Shown here piece after piece: positions 26,862 to 35,460 of a stretch of 64,000 bases of DNA; within the stretch, counting starts at the first letter, position 1, and each line of letters opens with the position of its first letter. The translations under genes were made by a program, and so were the position numbers. Location: positions 868,001-932,000 of the forward strand of contig NZ_JAQZAK010000001.1 of NCBI RefSeq assembly GCF_028737265.1. Direction: 5' to 3'. The notes below the pieces were generated by a model, which saw nothing but the letters and a program-made list of their open reading frames with translations, was not told the DNA's origin and searched no databases. This stretch comes from Actinomycetospora callitridis (lineage in GTDB: Bacteria > Actinomycetota > Actinomycetes > Mycobacteriales > Pseudonocardiaceae).

Positions 26862-29800
26862 ATGTTCCGCAAGGTCCTCGTGGCGAATCGCGGCGAGATC
26901 GCCATCCGGGCGTTCCGCGCCGCCTACGAGCTCGGCGCGGCCACGGTGGCGGTCTTCCCGCACGAGGACCGCAACTCCGAGCACCGGCTCAAGGCCGACG
27001 AGGCGTACCAGATCGGCGAGATCGGCCACCCCGTCCGCGCCTACCTCTCGGTCGAGGCGGTCATCGACGCGGCGCGCCGGTCGGGCGCGGACGCGATCTA
27101 CCCCGGTTACGGCTTCATGTCCGAGAACCCGGGGCTGGCGACGGCCTGCGAGCAGGCCGGCATCACGTTCATCGGGCCGCCCCCGCGGGTGCTGGCGATG
27201 GCCGGCAACAAGCACAAGGCCGTCTCCGCGGCCCGCGAGGCCGGCGTCCCGGTCCTCGACTCGACCGACCCCTCCGACGACATGGACACGCTCCTCGCCG
27301 CGGCCGAGGAGATGACCTACCCGATCTTCGTCAAGGCCGTCGCCGGCGGCGGCGGGCGCGGGATGCGCCTGGTGAAGGAACCGCAGGCGCTCCGGGAGTC
27401 GCTGCAGGCGGCCATGAACGAGGCGTCGAGCGCCTTCGGCGACGCGACGGTGATCCTCGAGCAGGCCGTGATCGACCCGCGGCACATCGAGGTGCAGATC
27501 CTCGCCGACGGCGCCGGGCACGTCATGCACCTGTTCGAGCGCGACTGCTCGGTGCAGCGCCGGCACCAGAAGGTCGTCGAGATCGCGCCGGCCCCGCACC
27601 TGTCGCCGGAGACCCGCGAGGCGATCTGCGCGGACGCCGTGAAGTTCGCCGAGCAGATCGGCTACGTCAACGCCGGCACCGTGGAGTTCCTGCTCGACGG
27701 CGACGGCAACCACCACTTCATCGAGATGAACCCCCGCATCCAGGTGGAGCACACGGTCACCGAGGAGGTCGCCGACGTCGACCTCGTGGCGTGCCAGATG
27801 CGCATCGCGTCGGGGGAGACCCTCGAGGACCTGGGCCTGTCGCAGGACTCGGTCGCGCTGCACGGCTTCGCGCTGCAGTGCCGGATCACCACCGAGGACC
27901 CGTCCAACGAGTTCCGCCCCGACATCGGGATGATCTCGGCCTACCGGTCGGCGTCCGGGTCGGGCGTGCGGCTCGACGGCGGCACGGCCTACGCCGGCGC
28001 GCAGATCAGCGCGCACTTCGACTCGCTGCTGGTCAAGGTCACCTGCCGCGGGCGTGACTTCACCACCGCGGTGCGACGCGCCCGTCGCGCCCTGGCCGAG
28101 TTCCGCGTCCGCGGCGTCTCGACCAACATCCCGTTCCTCATGGCCCTGCTCGACGAGCCGGACTTCCGCGAGGGCCGGGTGACGACGTCGTTCATCGCCG
28201 AGCACCCGCACCTGCTCTCCGCGCGCGCCCCCGCCGACCGCGGGACGCGCCTGATGAGCTACCTCGCCGACGTCACCGTCAACAAGCCCAACGGCAACAA
28301 GCCGGACCTCGCCGACCCGCGCGAGAAGCTGCCGGTGGTGGACCTCGACGTGGCACCGCCCGACGGGTCCAAGCAGCGCCTGGGCGAGCTCGGCCCGGAG
28401 GGCTTCGCCGCCTGGCTGCGTGAGCAGACCACCGTCGGGGTCACCGACACGACCTTCCGCGACGCCCACCAGTCGCTGCTCGCCACCCGCGTGCGCACCC
28501 GCGACCTGCTCGAGGTCGCCCCGCACGTCGCGCGCACCACCCCGGAGCTGCTGTCCCTGGAGTGCTGGGGCGGCGCGACCTACGACGTGGCGCTGCGCTT
28601 CCTCGCCGAGGACCCGTGGGAGCGCCTGAGCCGGCTGCGCGAGGCGGTCCCGAACCTCTGCCTGCAGATGCTGCTGCGCGGGCGCAACACCGTCGGCTAC
28701 ACGCCCTACCCGACCGAGGTCACCGACGCCTTCGTCGCCGAGGCCGCCCGCACCGGCATCGACATCTTCCGGATCTTCGACGCGCTCAACGACATCAGCC
28801 AGATGCGGCCGGCGATCGACGCGGTGCGCCAGTCCGGCGGGGCCGTGGCCGAGGTCGCCCTCTGCTACACCGGCGACCTCATGAACCCCGGCGAGAAGCT
28901 CTACACGCTGGACTACTACCTCGGTCTGGCCGAGCAGATCGTCGAGGCCGGCGCGCACGTCCTGGCCATCAAGGACATGGCCGGGCTGCTGCGGCCCCCG
29001 GCCGCGCGCAAGCTCGTCACCGCGCTGCGCGAGCGGTTCGACCTGCCCGTGCACCTGCACACCCACGACACCGCGGGCGGCCAGCTCGCGACGCTCACCG
29101 CGGCGATCGACGCCGGGGTCGACGCCGTCGACGGCGCCGTCGCGTCGATGGCCGGGACGACCTCGCAGCCGTCTCTCTCGGCCCTGGTCGCCGCGACCGA
29201 CCACTCCGAGCGTGAGACCGGCCTGTCCCTCGACGCCGTCAACGCGCTCGAGCCCTACTGGGAGGTCGTGCGCAAGGTCTACGCGCCGTTCGAGGCCGGG
29301 CTGGCCTCGCCGACCGGCCGCGTCTACCACCACGAGATCCCCGGCGGGCAGCTCTCCAACCTGCGCCAGCAGGCCGTCGCGCTCGGGCTGGGGGACCGGT
29401 TCGAGCAGATCGAGGACGCCTACGCGGCCGCCGACCGGATGCTGGGGCACCTGGTGAAGGTGACGCCGTCGTCCAAGGTGGTCGGCGACCTCGCGCTGCA
29501 CTTCGTCGGCGCCGGGGTCGACCCGGCGGACTTCGAGGCCGACCCCTCGAAGTTCGACATCCCCGACTCGGTCATCGGCTTCCTGCGCGGGGAGCTCGGC
29601 GACCCGCCCGGCGGCTGGCCGGAGCCGCTGCGCAGCAAGGCGCTCGAGGGCCGCGCCGAGCGTCCCGGGCTCGCCGAGCTCACCGACGACGACCGCAAGG
29701 GCCTCGAGTCCGACCGCGCGGCCACGCTCAACGAGCTGCTCTTCCCCGGCCCGACCAAGGAGTTCCGCGAGCACCGCACCGCCTACGGCGACACGTCGGT

Positions 29801-30239
29801 GCTGCGCAGCCAGGAGTTCTTCTACGGCCTGGAGCCCGAGCTCGAGTACGCCGTCGACATCGACACCGGCGTGCAGCTGCTCATCGAGCTCGAGGCGATC
29901 AGCGAGCCCGACGAGCGCGCCCTGCGCACCGTCCTGATGTCGCTCAACGGGCAGCTGCGGCCCGTGCAGGTGCGCGACCGCTCGGTGGACACCGACGTCA
30001 AGGCGGTCGAGAAGGCGGACAAGAACGAGCCGGGCCACGTCGCCGCACCGTTCGCCGGTGTCGTGACGCTGCAGGTCTCGGAGGGCGACGAGGTCGCCGC
30101 CGGCGCCACCGTCGCGACGATCGAGGCCATGAAGATGGAGGCGTCGATCACCGCCCAGAAGGGCGGCACCGTCGAGCGGGTGGCCATCGGGTCGGTCCAG
30201 CAGGTCGAGGGCGGTGACCTCGTGGTGGTCCTCGCGTGA
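26862..30239 (+). CDS. pyc: Pyruvate carboxylase
   Basis: Biotin enzyme that carboxylates pyruvate to oxaloacetate to refill the TCA cycle. The 1125 residues hold all parts in one chain. The biotin carboxylase part covers residues 1-450 (ATP-grasp, KAVAGGGGRGMR, FIEMNPRIQVEHTVTEE). The carboxyltransferase part covers about 520-820 (DTTFRDAHQSLLATRVRT with metal ligands, CWGGATYDVALRFL, VLAIKDMAGLL with the carboxylated-Lys region). An allosteric linker and the C-terminal biotinyl domain follow, with EAMKMEA and biotin-Lys1091. The ATG at 26862 is natural. rsmD overlaps its stop by four bases, the Rv2967c-Rv2966c order in mycobacteria (recalled). Confidence 0.98.
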   Translation: MFRKVLVANRGEIAIRAFRAAYELGAATVAVFPHEDRNSEHRLKADEAYQIGEIGHPVRAYLSVEAVIDAARRSGADAIYPGYGFMSENPGLATACEQAGITFIGPPPRVLAMAGNKHKAVSAAREAGVPVLDSTDPSDDMDTLLAAAEEMTYPIFVKAVAGGGGRGMRLVKEPQALRESLQAAMNEASSAFGDATVILEQAVIDPRHIEVQILADGAGHVMHLFERDCSVQRRHQKVVEIAPAPHLSPETREAICADAVKFAEQIGYVNAGTVEFLLDGDGNHHFIEMNPRIQVEHTVTEEVADVDLVACQMRIASGETLEDLGLSQDSVALHGFALQCRITTEDPSNEFRPDIGMISAYRSASGSGVRLDGGTAYAGAQISAHFDSLLVKVTCRGRDFTTAVRRARRALAEFRVRGVSTNIPFLMALLDEPDFREGRVTTSFIAEHPHLLSARAPADRGTRLMSYLADVTVNKPNGNKPDLADPREKLPVVDLDVAPPDGSKQRLGELGPEGFAAWLREQTTVGVTDTTFRDAHQSLLATRVRTRDLLEVAPHVARTTPELLSLECWGGATYDVALRFLAEDPWERLSRLREAVPNLCLQMLLRGRNTVGYTPYPTEVTDAFVAEAARTGIDIFRIFDALNDISQMRPAIDAVRQSGGAVAEVALCYTGDLMNPGEKLYTLDYYLGLAEQIVEAGAHVLAIKDMAGLLRPPAARKLVTALRERFDLPVHLHTHDTAGGQLATLTAAIDAGVDAVDGAVASMAGTTSQPSLSALVAATDHSERETGLSLDAVNALEPYWEVVRKVYAPFEAGLASPTGRVYHHEIPGGQLSNLRQQAVALGLGDRFEQIEDAYAAADRMLGHLVKVTPSSKVVGDLALHFVGAGVDPADFEADPSKFDIPDSVIGFLRGELGDPPGGWPEPLRSKALEGRAERPGLAELTDDDRKGLESDRAATLNELLFPGPTKEFREHRTAYGDTSVLRSQEFFYGLEPELEYAVDIDTGVQLLIELEAISEPDERALRTVLMSLNGQLRPVQVRDRSVDTDVKAVEKADKNEPGHVAAPFAGVVTLQVSEGDEVAAGATVATIEAMKMEASITAQKGGTVERVAIGSVQQVEGGDLVVVLA

Positions 30240-30772
30240 CACGGCTGATCGGCGGCGTCGCGGGCGGTCGGCGGATCGCCGTCCCGCCGACCGGCACGCG
30301 GCCCACGTCCGACCGTGTGCGCGAGGCCCTGTTCTCGGTGCTCGAGGCGCGCGGGGCCCTCGAGGACGCCGAGGTCCTCGACCTCTTCGCGGGCTCCGGC
30401 GCCCTGGGGATCGAGGCGCTCTCGCGCGGAGCCTCCACCGCGGTCCTCGTCGAGCGCGACCCCCGCGCCTGCGCGGTGATCACCAGCAACGTGGGCGTCG
30501 CCGGCGTGCAGGGTGCGCTCGTGCGGCGGAGCGCCGTGCTCGCGTACCTCAGGCGGACCCCGGGGCCGGTGGACCTCGTCTTCGTCGACCCGCCCTACAC
30601 CGAGGCCGTCGACGACGTCGTCGCCCTCCTGCCGCGCTGGACCCGCCCGGACGCGGTGGTGGTGGTCGAGCGCGACGGGCGGTCCCCGGCCCCGACCTGG
30701 CCCGAGGGCCTCGAGCCCGAGCAGCCGCGGGCCTACGGCGAGACGACGCTGCACGTCGCCACCAGGACGTGA
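30236..30772 (+). CDS. rsmD: 16S rRNA (guanine-966-N2)-methyltransferase
   Basis: Methylates G966 of 16S rRNA in the small ribosomal subunit. The 178-residue Rossmann methyltransferase has RIAVPPTGTRPTSDRVREALFS, the SAM-binding LDLFAGSGALGIEALSRG, and the base-flipping motif LVFVDPPY. The GTG start overlaps the pyc stop, and the stop overlaps the following lipoprotein start, each by four bases. In mycobacteria coaD follows rsmD; here about 3.3 kb of other genes separate them. Confidence 0.95.
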   Translation: MTRLIGGVAGGRRIAVPPTGTRPTSDRVREALFSVLEARGALEDAEVLDLFAGSGALGIEALSRGASTAVLVERDPRACAVITSNVGVAGVQGALVRRSAVLAYLRRTPGPVDLVFVDPPYTEAVDDVVALLPRWTRPDAVVVVERDGRSPAPTWPEGLEPEQPRAYGETTLHVATRT

Positions 30773-31116
30773 GGCTCCTCCTGGTGGTCGTGCTCGCCCT
30801 GCTGGCGGCGTGCACGGTCACGCCCGAGCGCGCGGCGCCGCCCGCTCCGGACCTCGGGCAGGCGCTGCGCTTCGCCGCCCTCGCCCCGCTGCCGGCGGAG
30901 GCGACGGTGCTGCGGCTGGAGTCGCAGGGCGGGATCGACACGCTCGTCACGCTCACCGTGCGGCTCCCGGTGGCGGCCGTGGCGCCCTGGCTCCAGGCCT
31001 CGGGCGTGTCGTCGCTCGGCGCCCAGGAGCGGATCGCCAACCCCGACGGCGCGATCGTCTACCGGACGGCCACCGCCGCCGGCACCGACGTCACGGTCCG
31101 GGCGTTCACGACCTGA
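30769..31116 (+). CDS. Small uncharacterised lipoprotein
   Basis: A 115-residue protein with a typical lipoprotein leader: a short basic start, hydrophobic LLLVVVLALLAAC with a lipobox Cys at about residue 15, then a Pro/Ala spacer. The mature part predicts mixed beta strands (LRLESQGGIDTLVTLTVRLPV and IVYRTATAAGTDVTVRAFTT). No family recognised. Its GTG start overlaps rsmD, so it rides on the pyc-rsmD transcript. A GC-rich palindrome 20 bases downstream may end that unit. Confidence 0.7.
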   Translation: MRLLLVVVLALLAACTVTPERAAPPAPDLGQALRFAALAPLPAEATVLRLESQGGIDTLVTLTVRLPVAAVAPWLQASGVSSLGAQERIANPDGAIVYRTATAAGTDVTVRAFTT

Positions 31117-31136
31117 GCGGGTCGCGCGCCCTGCTG

Positions 31137-31150
31137 CGAGGGCGCCCTCG
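31137..31150. terminator. Palindrome after the lipoprotein gene
   Basis: CGAGGGCGCCCTCG is a 14-base perfect palindrome 20 bases after the stop of the lipoprotein gene; a one-base shift gives further pairing outward. It may serve as a terminator for pyc-rsmD-lipoprotein. The 293 bases up to the next gene hold nothing else that I can identify. Confidence 0.4.
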
Positions 31151-31409
31151 GCTGCGTCCCACGCAGTCAGGGTGACCCTCGCTCCCCGGGTGCGCGTCGG
31201 TGGCAGGCGCACCTCGGCGCAACGACGACGCGATCGTCGGCGCACCGCCTGCCGGTGGTGGGGCGTACCGACTGCACCGCCCGGAGTCACTTCGGCCCGA
31301 AGGTCGCCGACCCCGCATCTCGCACCTCCCGCCCGGGGACACCGGCCTCCACGCGACGGGCCGACCCCCTCGACCCGCGCCCTGGCACCCCGGGAAGGAC
31401 CCACCACCC

Positions 31410-32096
31410 ATGACCGATGCGCTCATCGAATCGATCGACCTGCACGGGACCCTCGTCATCGGCGGACGAACCGTGCGGATCGACATCACGACCGACGAGC
31501 CCGCCGAGGACGCCGACGAGTTCGCCGACGTCGACGACGAGCTCGACGAGGAGGACGCCGTCGACCTGGACGACGAGGACGAGGACGCGGACCTGGTCGA
31601 CGACGCCGACGCCGACGCGGAGACCGACGCCGACGCCGATGCCGAGGACGACGCGGAGGCGGAGGACGAGCTCGACGAGGACGAGCTCGACGAGGGCGCC
31701 GCCGACGACACGGCCGACGACACGGCCGAGGACACCGCCGACGACACCGCTGAGGTCGGCGACGACGAGGTCGAGGACGAGCTCGACGAGGACGAGCTCG
31801 CCGAGGACACCGACGCCGAGGACGCCGAGGACGCCGAGGACGCCGAGGACGCCGAGGACGCCGAGGACGCCGAGGACGAGGACGCCGTCGACGAAGACGT
31901 CGTCGACGAGGACGACGACGCGTCCGCGGCCACCACGTCCTCGCCGACGCCCCGGCGTCGGCGGGGGTCGGGTTCCTCGCCGGAGTCGGCCCCGGCGCGG
32001 CCGCGGAAGCCGCGGTCGCCGAGCCGCCCCGAGACGGGGGAGAGCGGGCGCGGCGCGGGCACGCGCCGGCGCCGCACGAGCGAGTCGGGGAGCTGA
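31410..32096 (+). CDS. Very acidic low-complexity protein with a basic tail
   Basis: A 228-residue protein. The first 28 residues look folded (LIESIDLHGTLVIGGRTVRIDIT). Residues about 30-175 are almost entirely Asp, Glu and Ala in repeats (DAED, DELDEDEL, ADDTADDT). The final 50 residues are basic and Ser/Pro/Arg-rich. The charge-split layout suggests a disordered polyampholyte that could bind cations, DNA or basic proteins; this is inference. No family recognised. GGAAGG precedes the ATG at 31410 at a rather long distance. It is convergent with the two-gene operon at 32157-33280 and separated from it by a strong terminator. Confidence 0.65.
   Translation: MTDALIESIDLHGTLVIGGRTVRIDITTDEPAEDADEFADVDDELDEEDAVDLDDEDEDADLVDDADADAETDADADAEDDAEAEDELDEDELDEGAADDTADDTAEDTADDTAEVGDDEVEDELDEDELAEDTDAEDAEDAEDAEDAEDAEDAEDEDAVDEDVVDEDDDASAATTSSPTPRRRRGSGSSPESAPARPRKPRSPSRPETGESGRGAGTRRRRTSESGS
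31812..31874. repeat. Seven perfect copies of a 9-bp coding repeat
   Basis: GACGCCGAG is repeated seven times without error (31812-31874) and encodes the (DAE)7 run of the acidic protein. Perfect identity at synonymous positions points to recent slippage expansion, so copy number probably varies between strains. Confidence 0.9.
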
Positions 32097-32102
32097 CGGA
32101 CT

Positions 32103-32142
32103 CCGCCCGGGCGGCCGGTCCCCGCACCGGCCGCCCGGGCGG
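32103..32142. terminator. 17-bp perfect stem, bidirectional terminator
   Basis: CCGCCCGGGCGGCCGGT (32103-32119) and its exact complement (32126-32142) enclose a 6-base loop. The hairpin lies six bases after the acidic-protein stop and 14 bases from the stop of the convergent gene, so it can end both transcripts. Confidence 0.88.
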
Positions 32143-32156
32143 TCACTCACGGATGG

Positions 32157-32399
32157 CTACTCGGCGGCTCGCTCCTCGGCGGGTGGGTCCTCGGCGGGCG
32201 GCTCGAGCCAGGACAGCATCACGTGGTCGATGTGCACGTCCTCGTAGGTCACGTGCGGTTCGACCCGGTCCGGGAGATTGACCCGATTGCTCCCCGACGC
32301 CGAGGCGTCGATGCGGACCTCGGGGACCGCCTCGAACCGCAGCCGACGGGCCTGCACCCGGGCGCGGAACTCCACGTCCGGCTCGCGGTCCTCGCTCAC
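32157..32399 (-). CDS. Uncharacterised 80-residue protein, partner of the apolipoprotein-like protein
   Basis: An 80-residue protein with a beta-rich central part (VEFRARVQARRLRFEAVPEVRID, then RVNLPDRVEPHVTYEDVHID) and an acidic, Ala/Pro-rich end. I recall similar small proteins next to apolipoprotein-like genes in other actinomycetes, but know of no function. The GTG start overlaps the stop of the larger upstream gene (GTGA), so the two are translationally coupled and probably act together. No catalytic motif, signal or membrane span is visible. Confidence 0.65.
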   Translation of the reverse strand: MSEDREPDVEFRARVQARRLRFEAVPEVRIDASASGSNRVNLPDRVEPHVTYEDVHIDHVMLSWLEPPAEDPPAEERAAE

Positions 32400-33280
32400 G
32401 ACGTCGCACGGCGTCCGGGTCGCGCCCGTGCCGTCGACGCACGGCGGCGGGAGCGTCCGCCACCCCCGCCCGCCCCGTCCTCGGCCTCGGCAGAGGCGTC
32501 GGAGGTGTCGGAGGAGTCGGAGGAGTCGGAGGAGTCGGAGGAGTCGGGCGCCCCGGAGGTGTCGCCGGCGCTGTCGCCGTCCTCGTGCGAGGACCCGCCG
32601 GTCACGCTCTCGGCGGCGCCGGTCACGGCGCCGACCGCCTGTCCGCCGACCTGGGTCGCGTCGCCCACGGCCTCGCCGGCGCGGTCGGTGAGCTCGCCGG
32701 CGGCCTGGCCGACCTCGCCCGACAGCTGGCCGACGGCGTCCCCGGCCTGCCCCGCGACCTCACCGACGGCATCGCCGGCCGCGCGCCCGACCTGGCTCGT
32801 CGCCTCGCCGACGCCCGATCCGACCTCCTGCACGGCGTCCTGGGCGGCCCGCGCCACGGTCTCGAGGATCTGCGGGTTGCGGTCGATCGTGGTCAGGACG
32901 CGGTCGATGATCCCCGCGACCTCGTCGAGGCGGACCTTGAGCGTCGCCTCGGCCGAGACGCCGTCGATCTCGAGAGCGACGCGGCCCAGCTGGGCGTCGA
33001 CACCGACGTTGAGCTTGAGCAGGTCGAGCACCTCGGCCTGCAGGGACACCCGCGCCCGGAGGTTCTCCACCTCGAGGCCGATGTGGTCCACCTCGAGCTT
33101 CGGCACGTCGAGGTAGACGTCCGGCGGGGACGCCCCGTCCTCGCCACGGGACGTCCGGCCGCCCCGACGGCTGGTGCCGGGGTCGGGCTGCTCGTCGGCT
33201 GCGCCTCCGGACGTGGAGCCTCCCGACGAGGCCGTTTTCGATGTCCGCCGCTCGCGGCGCGGAGTTCCTCCTGCGGTCAT
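32396..33280 (-). CDS. Uncharacterised helical protein with apolipoprotein-like repeats
   Basis: A 294-residue protein in four parts. Residues 1-50 are basic and disordered. Residues about 52-135 form a conserved-looking block (DVYLDVPKLEVDHIGLEVENL, KLNVGVDAQLGRVALEIDG, RVLTTIDRNPQILE). Residues about 140-225 are amphipathic helical repeats rich in GE/AGDAVG and lacking aromatic residues, as in apolipoprotein or LEA-like helices. A DSSDSSD run and a basic tail end it. It may coat membranes, storage granules or polymers; this is inference. The ATG at 33280 is followed by a coupled 80-residue gene. AGGAGG lies before the ATG. Confidence 0.65.
   Translation of the reverse strand: MTAGGTPRRERRTSKTASSGGSTSGGAADEQPDPGTSRRGGRTSRGEDGASPPDVYLDVPKLEVDHIGLEVENLRARVSLQAEVLDLLKLNVGVDAQLGRVALEIDGVSAEATLKVRLDEVAGIIDRVLTTIDRNPQILETVARAAQDAVQEVGSGVGEATSQVGRAAGDAVGEVAGQAGDAVGQLSGEVGQAAGELTDRAGEAVGDATQVGGQAVGAVTGAAESVTGGSSHEDGDSAGDTSGAPDSSDSSDSSDSSDTSDASAEAEDGAGGGGGRSRRRASTARARPGRRATS
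32501..32545. repeat. 9-bp coding repeat giving the Ser-Ser-Asp run
   Basis: GGAGGAGTC occurs four times exactly (32510-32545) after one altered copy (32501-32509). On the minus strand it encodes DSS units in the tail of the apolipoprotein-like protein. It parallels the slippage repeat in the acidic protein on the other side of the terminator. Confidence 0.85.
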
Positions 33281-33410
33281 GGACCCTCCTCCTGGGTGTC
33301 GGAGGAGGGTGCTCGGCGATGACCTGCACGGAAACGGGCCCGGTCGGCCGTCGCGGGCCCGCCGGGCGCGCCGCGACGCTGGTCGGACTGGTCCAACCCC
33401 CGTGCTCGGG

Positions 33411-34067
33411 CTAGGGCTCCAGCGCCGCGAGGAACGCGTCGACACCGTCGACGTCGACGTCGGGGAGCCGCCGACGTCGCCAGGCCGCCGGGGTGAGCGA
33501 GGCGTGCACCTCGACGACGCCGTCGAACCCGCGGATCTCCCCGGTCTCGCGGTAGCCCAGACGCTTCGACACCGCGCGGGACGCGGCGTTCTCGCGGGCC
33601 GCGGCCGTCACCGCCCGCCGGACGCCCAGGTGCGCGAAGGCGAGCTCGAGCAGCATCGCCCGGCAGCGCCGCCCGAGCCCGTGGCCCTGGTCGGTGCGCG
33701 CGATCCACGCCCGCGTGTCGACCACCCGCTCGCCGGGCCACTGCGGCGCGCCCAGCCCGACGACGCCGACGGCGCGGCCGCCCGACACCACGGCGAAGGG
33801 CACGAGCCAGCCCGCGGGGGAGGGACGCACGCGCAGCGACCAGTGGAAGCGCAGGAAGCGGTCGACGGCGTCCGCGTCCCCGGTGGGCCAGGTGAGGAAG
33901 TGCTCCTCGCCGTCGTCGACCACCCCGCCCGGCTCGCCGACGATCGCGGCCAGCTCGAAGAGCTCGACGTCGGTCGGCGGGACGAGCACCAGGCCCGCGT
34001 GCGCCAGCCGCAGGCCGAACTGCGGGTACACCGCCGCGAGGTCCGCGCGGAGCATCTCGTCGTCCAC
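33411..34067 (-). CDS. GNAT-family N-acetyltransferase
   Basis: A 218-residue acetyltransferase of the RimJ/RimL type. AVGVVGLGAPQWPGERVVDTRAWI leads into the acetyl-CoA motif RTDQGHGLGRRCRAMLLELAF. The terminal motif RENAASRAVSKRLGYRETGEIRGFDG follows. This subfamily acetylates N-terminal residues or amino-acid-like substrates; the target is unknown. The GTG at 34067 is used; an ATG four codons later is an alternative. It is divergent from coaD with only 37 bases between the start codons, so their promoters must overlap. About 130 bases with no visible feature separate it from the apolipoprotein-like gene upstream on the map. Confidence 0.82.
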   Translation of the reverse strand: MDDEMLRADLAAVYPQFGLRLAHAGLVLVPPTDVELFELAAIVGEPGGVVDDGEEHFLTWPTGDADAVDRFLRFHWSLRVRPSPAGWLVPFAVVSGGRAVGVVGLGAPQWPGERVVDTRAWIARTDQGHGLGRRCRAMLLELAFAHLGVRRAVTAAARENAASRAVSKRLGYRETGEIRGFDGVVEVHASLTPAAWRRRRLPDVDVDGVDAFLAALEP

Positions 34068-34104
34068 GCACCCGATCCTGCCGGTTCTGCCATGATCCGC
34101 ACCC

Positions 34105-34578
34105 ATGGCGATCGCGGTCTGCCCCGGCTCGTTCGACCCCGTCACGCTCGGGCACGCCGACGTCGTGGCGCGCGCGGCCGCGCTGTTCGACGAGGTGGTC
34201 GTGGCGGTGGCGATCAACCCCGCGAAGAAGGGCCTGTTCAGCGTCGACGAGCGCCGCGACCTGCTGGCGACGGCCCTGGACGGCCTGGACAACGTGCGCA
34301 CCGACGCGTTCGAGGGGCTCGTCGTCGACTACTGCCGCAGCATCGGTGCCGCGACGATGGTCAAGGGCCTGCGGTCGGCCACCGACCTCGGGTTCGAGGA
34401 GCCGATGGCCCAGATGAACCGTCACCTCACCGGCGTCGACTCGGTCTTCCTCATCACCGACCCCGCCCACTCGTTCGTCTCCAGCTCGCTGGTGAAGGAG
34501 GTCGCGCGCGGGGGCGGCGACATCAGCGCGTTCCTGCACCCCGAGGTGCACCGGCGCCTGCTCGAGCGCCTGGGCTGA
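34105..34578 (+). CDS. coaD: Phosphopantetheine adenylyltransferase
   Basis: Transfers AMP from ATP to 4'-phosphopantetheine, the penultimate step to coenzyme A. The 157 residues are the standard length. Motifs are CPGSFDPVTLGHADVV (with the TxGH nucleotide site), INPAKKGLFSVDERRDLL, MVKGLRSATDLGFEEPMAQMN and SFVSSSLVKEVA. The ATG start is unambiguous. It is followed 92 bases later by sepIVA. Confidence 0.98.
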   Translation: MAIAVCPGSFDPVTLGHADVVARAAALFDEVVVAVAINPAKKGLFSVDERRDLLATALDGLDNVRTDAFEGLVVDYCRSIGAATMVKGLRSATDLGFEEPMAQMNRHLTGVDSVFLITDPAHSFVSSSLVKEVARGGGDISAFLHPEVHRRLLERLG

Positions 34579-34670
34579 GCCGGGGCCGAGGAGGGTCTGA
34601 GCCGCGACGACACGCCGGGCAGGCGGCTGAATTCCGGGTCGCCGGCCCCCGTGGCGGCACACTCCAGGAC

Positions 34671-35432
34671 GTGTACCGCGTGTTCGAAGCTCTCGACGAG
34701 CTCGTGACCCTCTGCGAGGAGGCGCGCGGGCTGCCCATGACCACCAGCTGCGTGGTGCCCCGCGGCGACGTGCTCGAGCTGCTCGACGACGTCCGCGAGG
34801 CCATCCCCGGCGAGCTCGACGACGCGCAGGACGTCCTCGACCACCGCGACAAGATCATCGCGGAGGCGACCGAAGAGGCCGAGACGGCCCGGGCCGACGC
34901 CCGCACCGAAGCCGACCGGATGCTGGCCGAGGCCCGCGAGCAGGCCCAGCAGATGATCGCGGAGGCCGAGCACGAGGCCGAGCGCACCGTCGCACGCGGC
35001 CGCCGCGAGTACGCCGAGCTGACCGAGCGCGCCGAGGCCGAGGCCGAGCGCATGAGCGAGGCCGGGCGCCAGAACTACGAGCGCGCCGTGGCCGAGGGCC
35101 GCACCGAGCAGGCGCGTCTCGTCGACGCCCACGAGGTCACCCGCGCCGCCCACGTCGAGGCCGAGCGCCTCGTCGACGCGGCCACGGACGAGGCCGACCG
35201 CCGTCGCTCCGAGTGCGACCACTACGTCGACGGCACGCTCGCCGACTTCTCCGAGACGCTCGAGTCGGTGCTCGACACCGTCGGGCGCCACCGCCACCAG
35301 CTGCGCATGAGCACCCCCGCCGGCTCGGCCGGGACGGGGCCGTCGCGCGGTCGCGAGGAGGACGAGCCCGAGGTGCGCGACGAGCCGCGCGAGGGCCGGC
35401 GCTTCCGGTGGAGTGAGCGGCTGGGCGCCTGA
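34671..35432 (+). CDS. sepIVA: DivIVA-domain septation protein SepIVA
   Basis: A 253-residue coiled-coil protein close to mycobacterial SepIVA (Rv2927c). It starts MYRVFEALDELVTLCEEARG, then VPRGDVLELLDDVREAIPGELDDAQDVLDHRD. About 140 residues of Glu/Ala/Arg-rich coiled coil follow, ending near ECDHYVDGTLADFSETLESVLDTVGRHRHQLR. In mycobacteria it is essential and acts at the septum and in growth of the intracellular membrane domain (family knowledge). The GTG at 34671 gives the family N-terminus exactly. The C-terminal tail is charged and disordered. It precedes yceD-rpmF-rnc-mutM, as in mycobacteria. Confidence 0.92.
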   Translation: MYRVFEALDELVTLCEEARGLPMTTSCVVPRGDVLELLDDVREAIPGELDDAQDVLDHRDKIIAEATEEAETARADARTEADRMLAEAREQAQQMIAEAEHEAERTVARGRREYAELTERAEAEAERMSEAGRQNYERAVAEGRTEQARLVDAHEVTRAAHVEAERLVDAATDEADRRRSECDHYVDGTLADFSETLESVLDTVGRHRHQLRMSTPAGSAGTGPSRGREEDEPEVRDEPREGRRFRWSERLGA

Positions 35433-35460
35433 TCGCCCTCGCGTAGACTCGTCGGTCGAG

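Noticed and set aside
25917..30242. Open frame of over 1400 codons opposite pyc
   Set aside because: It is antisense to pyruvate carboxylase and rich in Arg, Gly, Val and His, as expected for the complement of a high-GC gene. No conserved motif.
31812..31874. Short regular repeats resembling a CRISPR array
   Set aside because: The unit is 9 bp with no spacers and lies in a coding frame (DAE repeats). The same applies to the repeats at 44940-45011 and 60919-60978.
31410..33280. Gas-vesicle gene cluster
   Set aside because: Acidic and amphipathic proteins suggested GvpO- or GvpC-like functions, but no GvpA/J, GvpF/L, GvpN or GvpK sequence is present.
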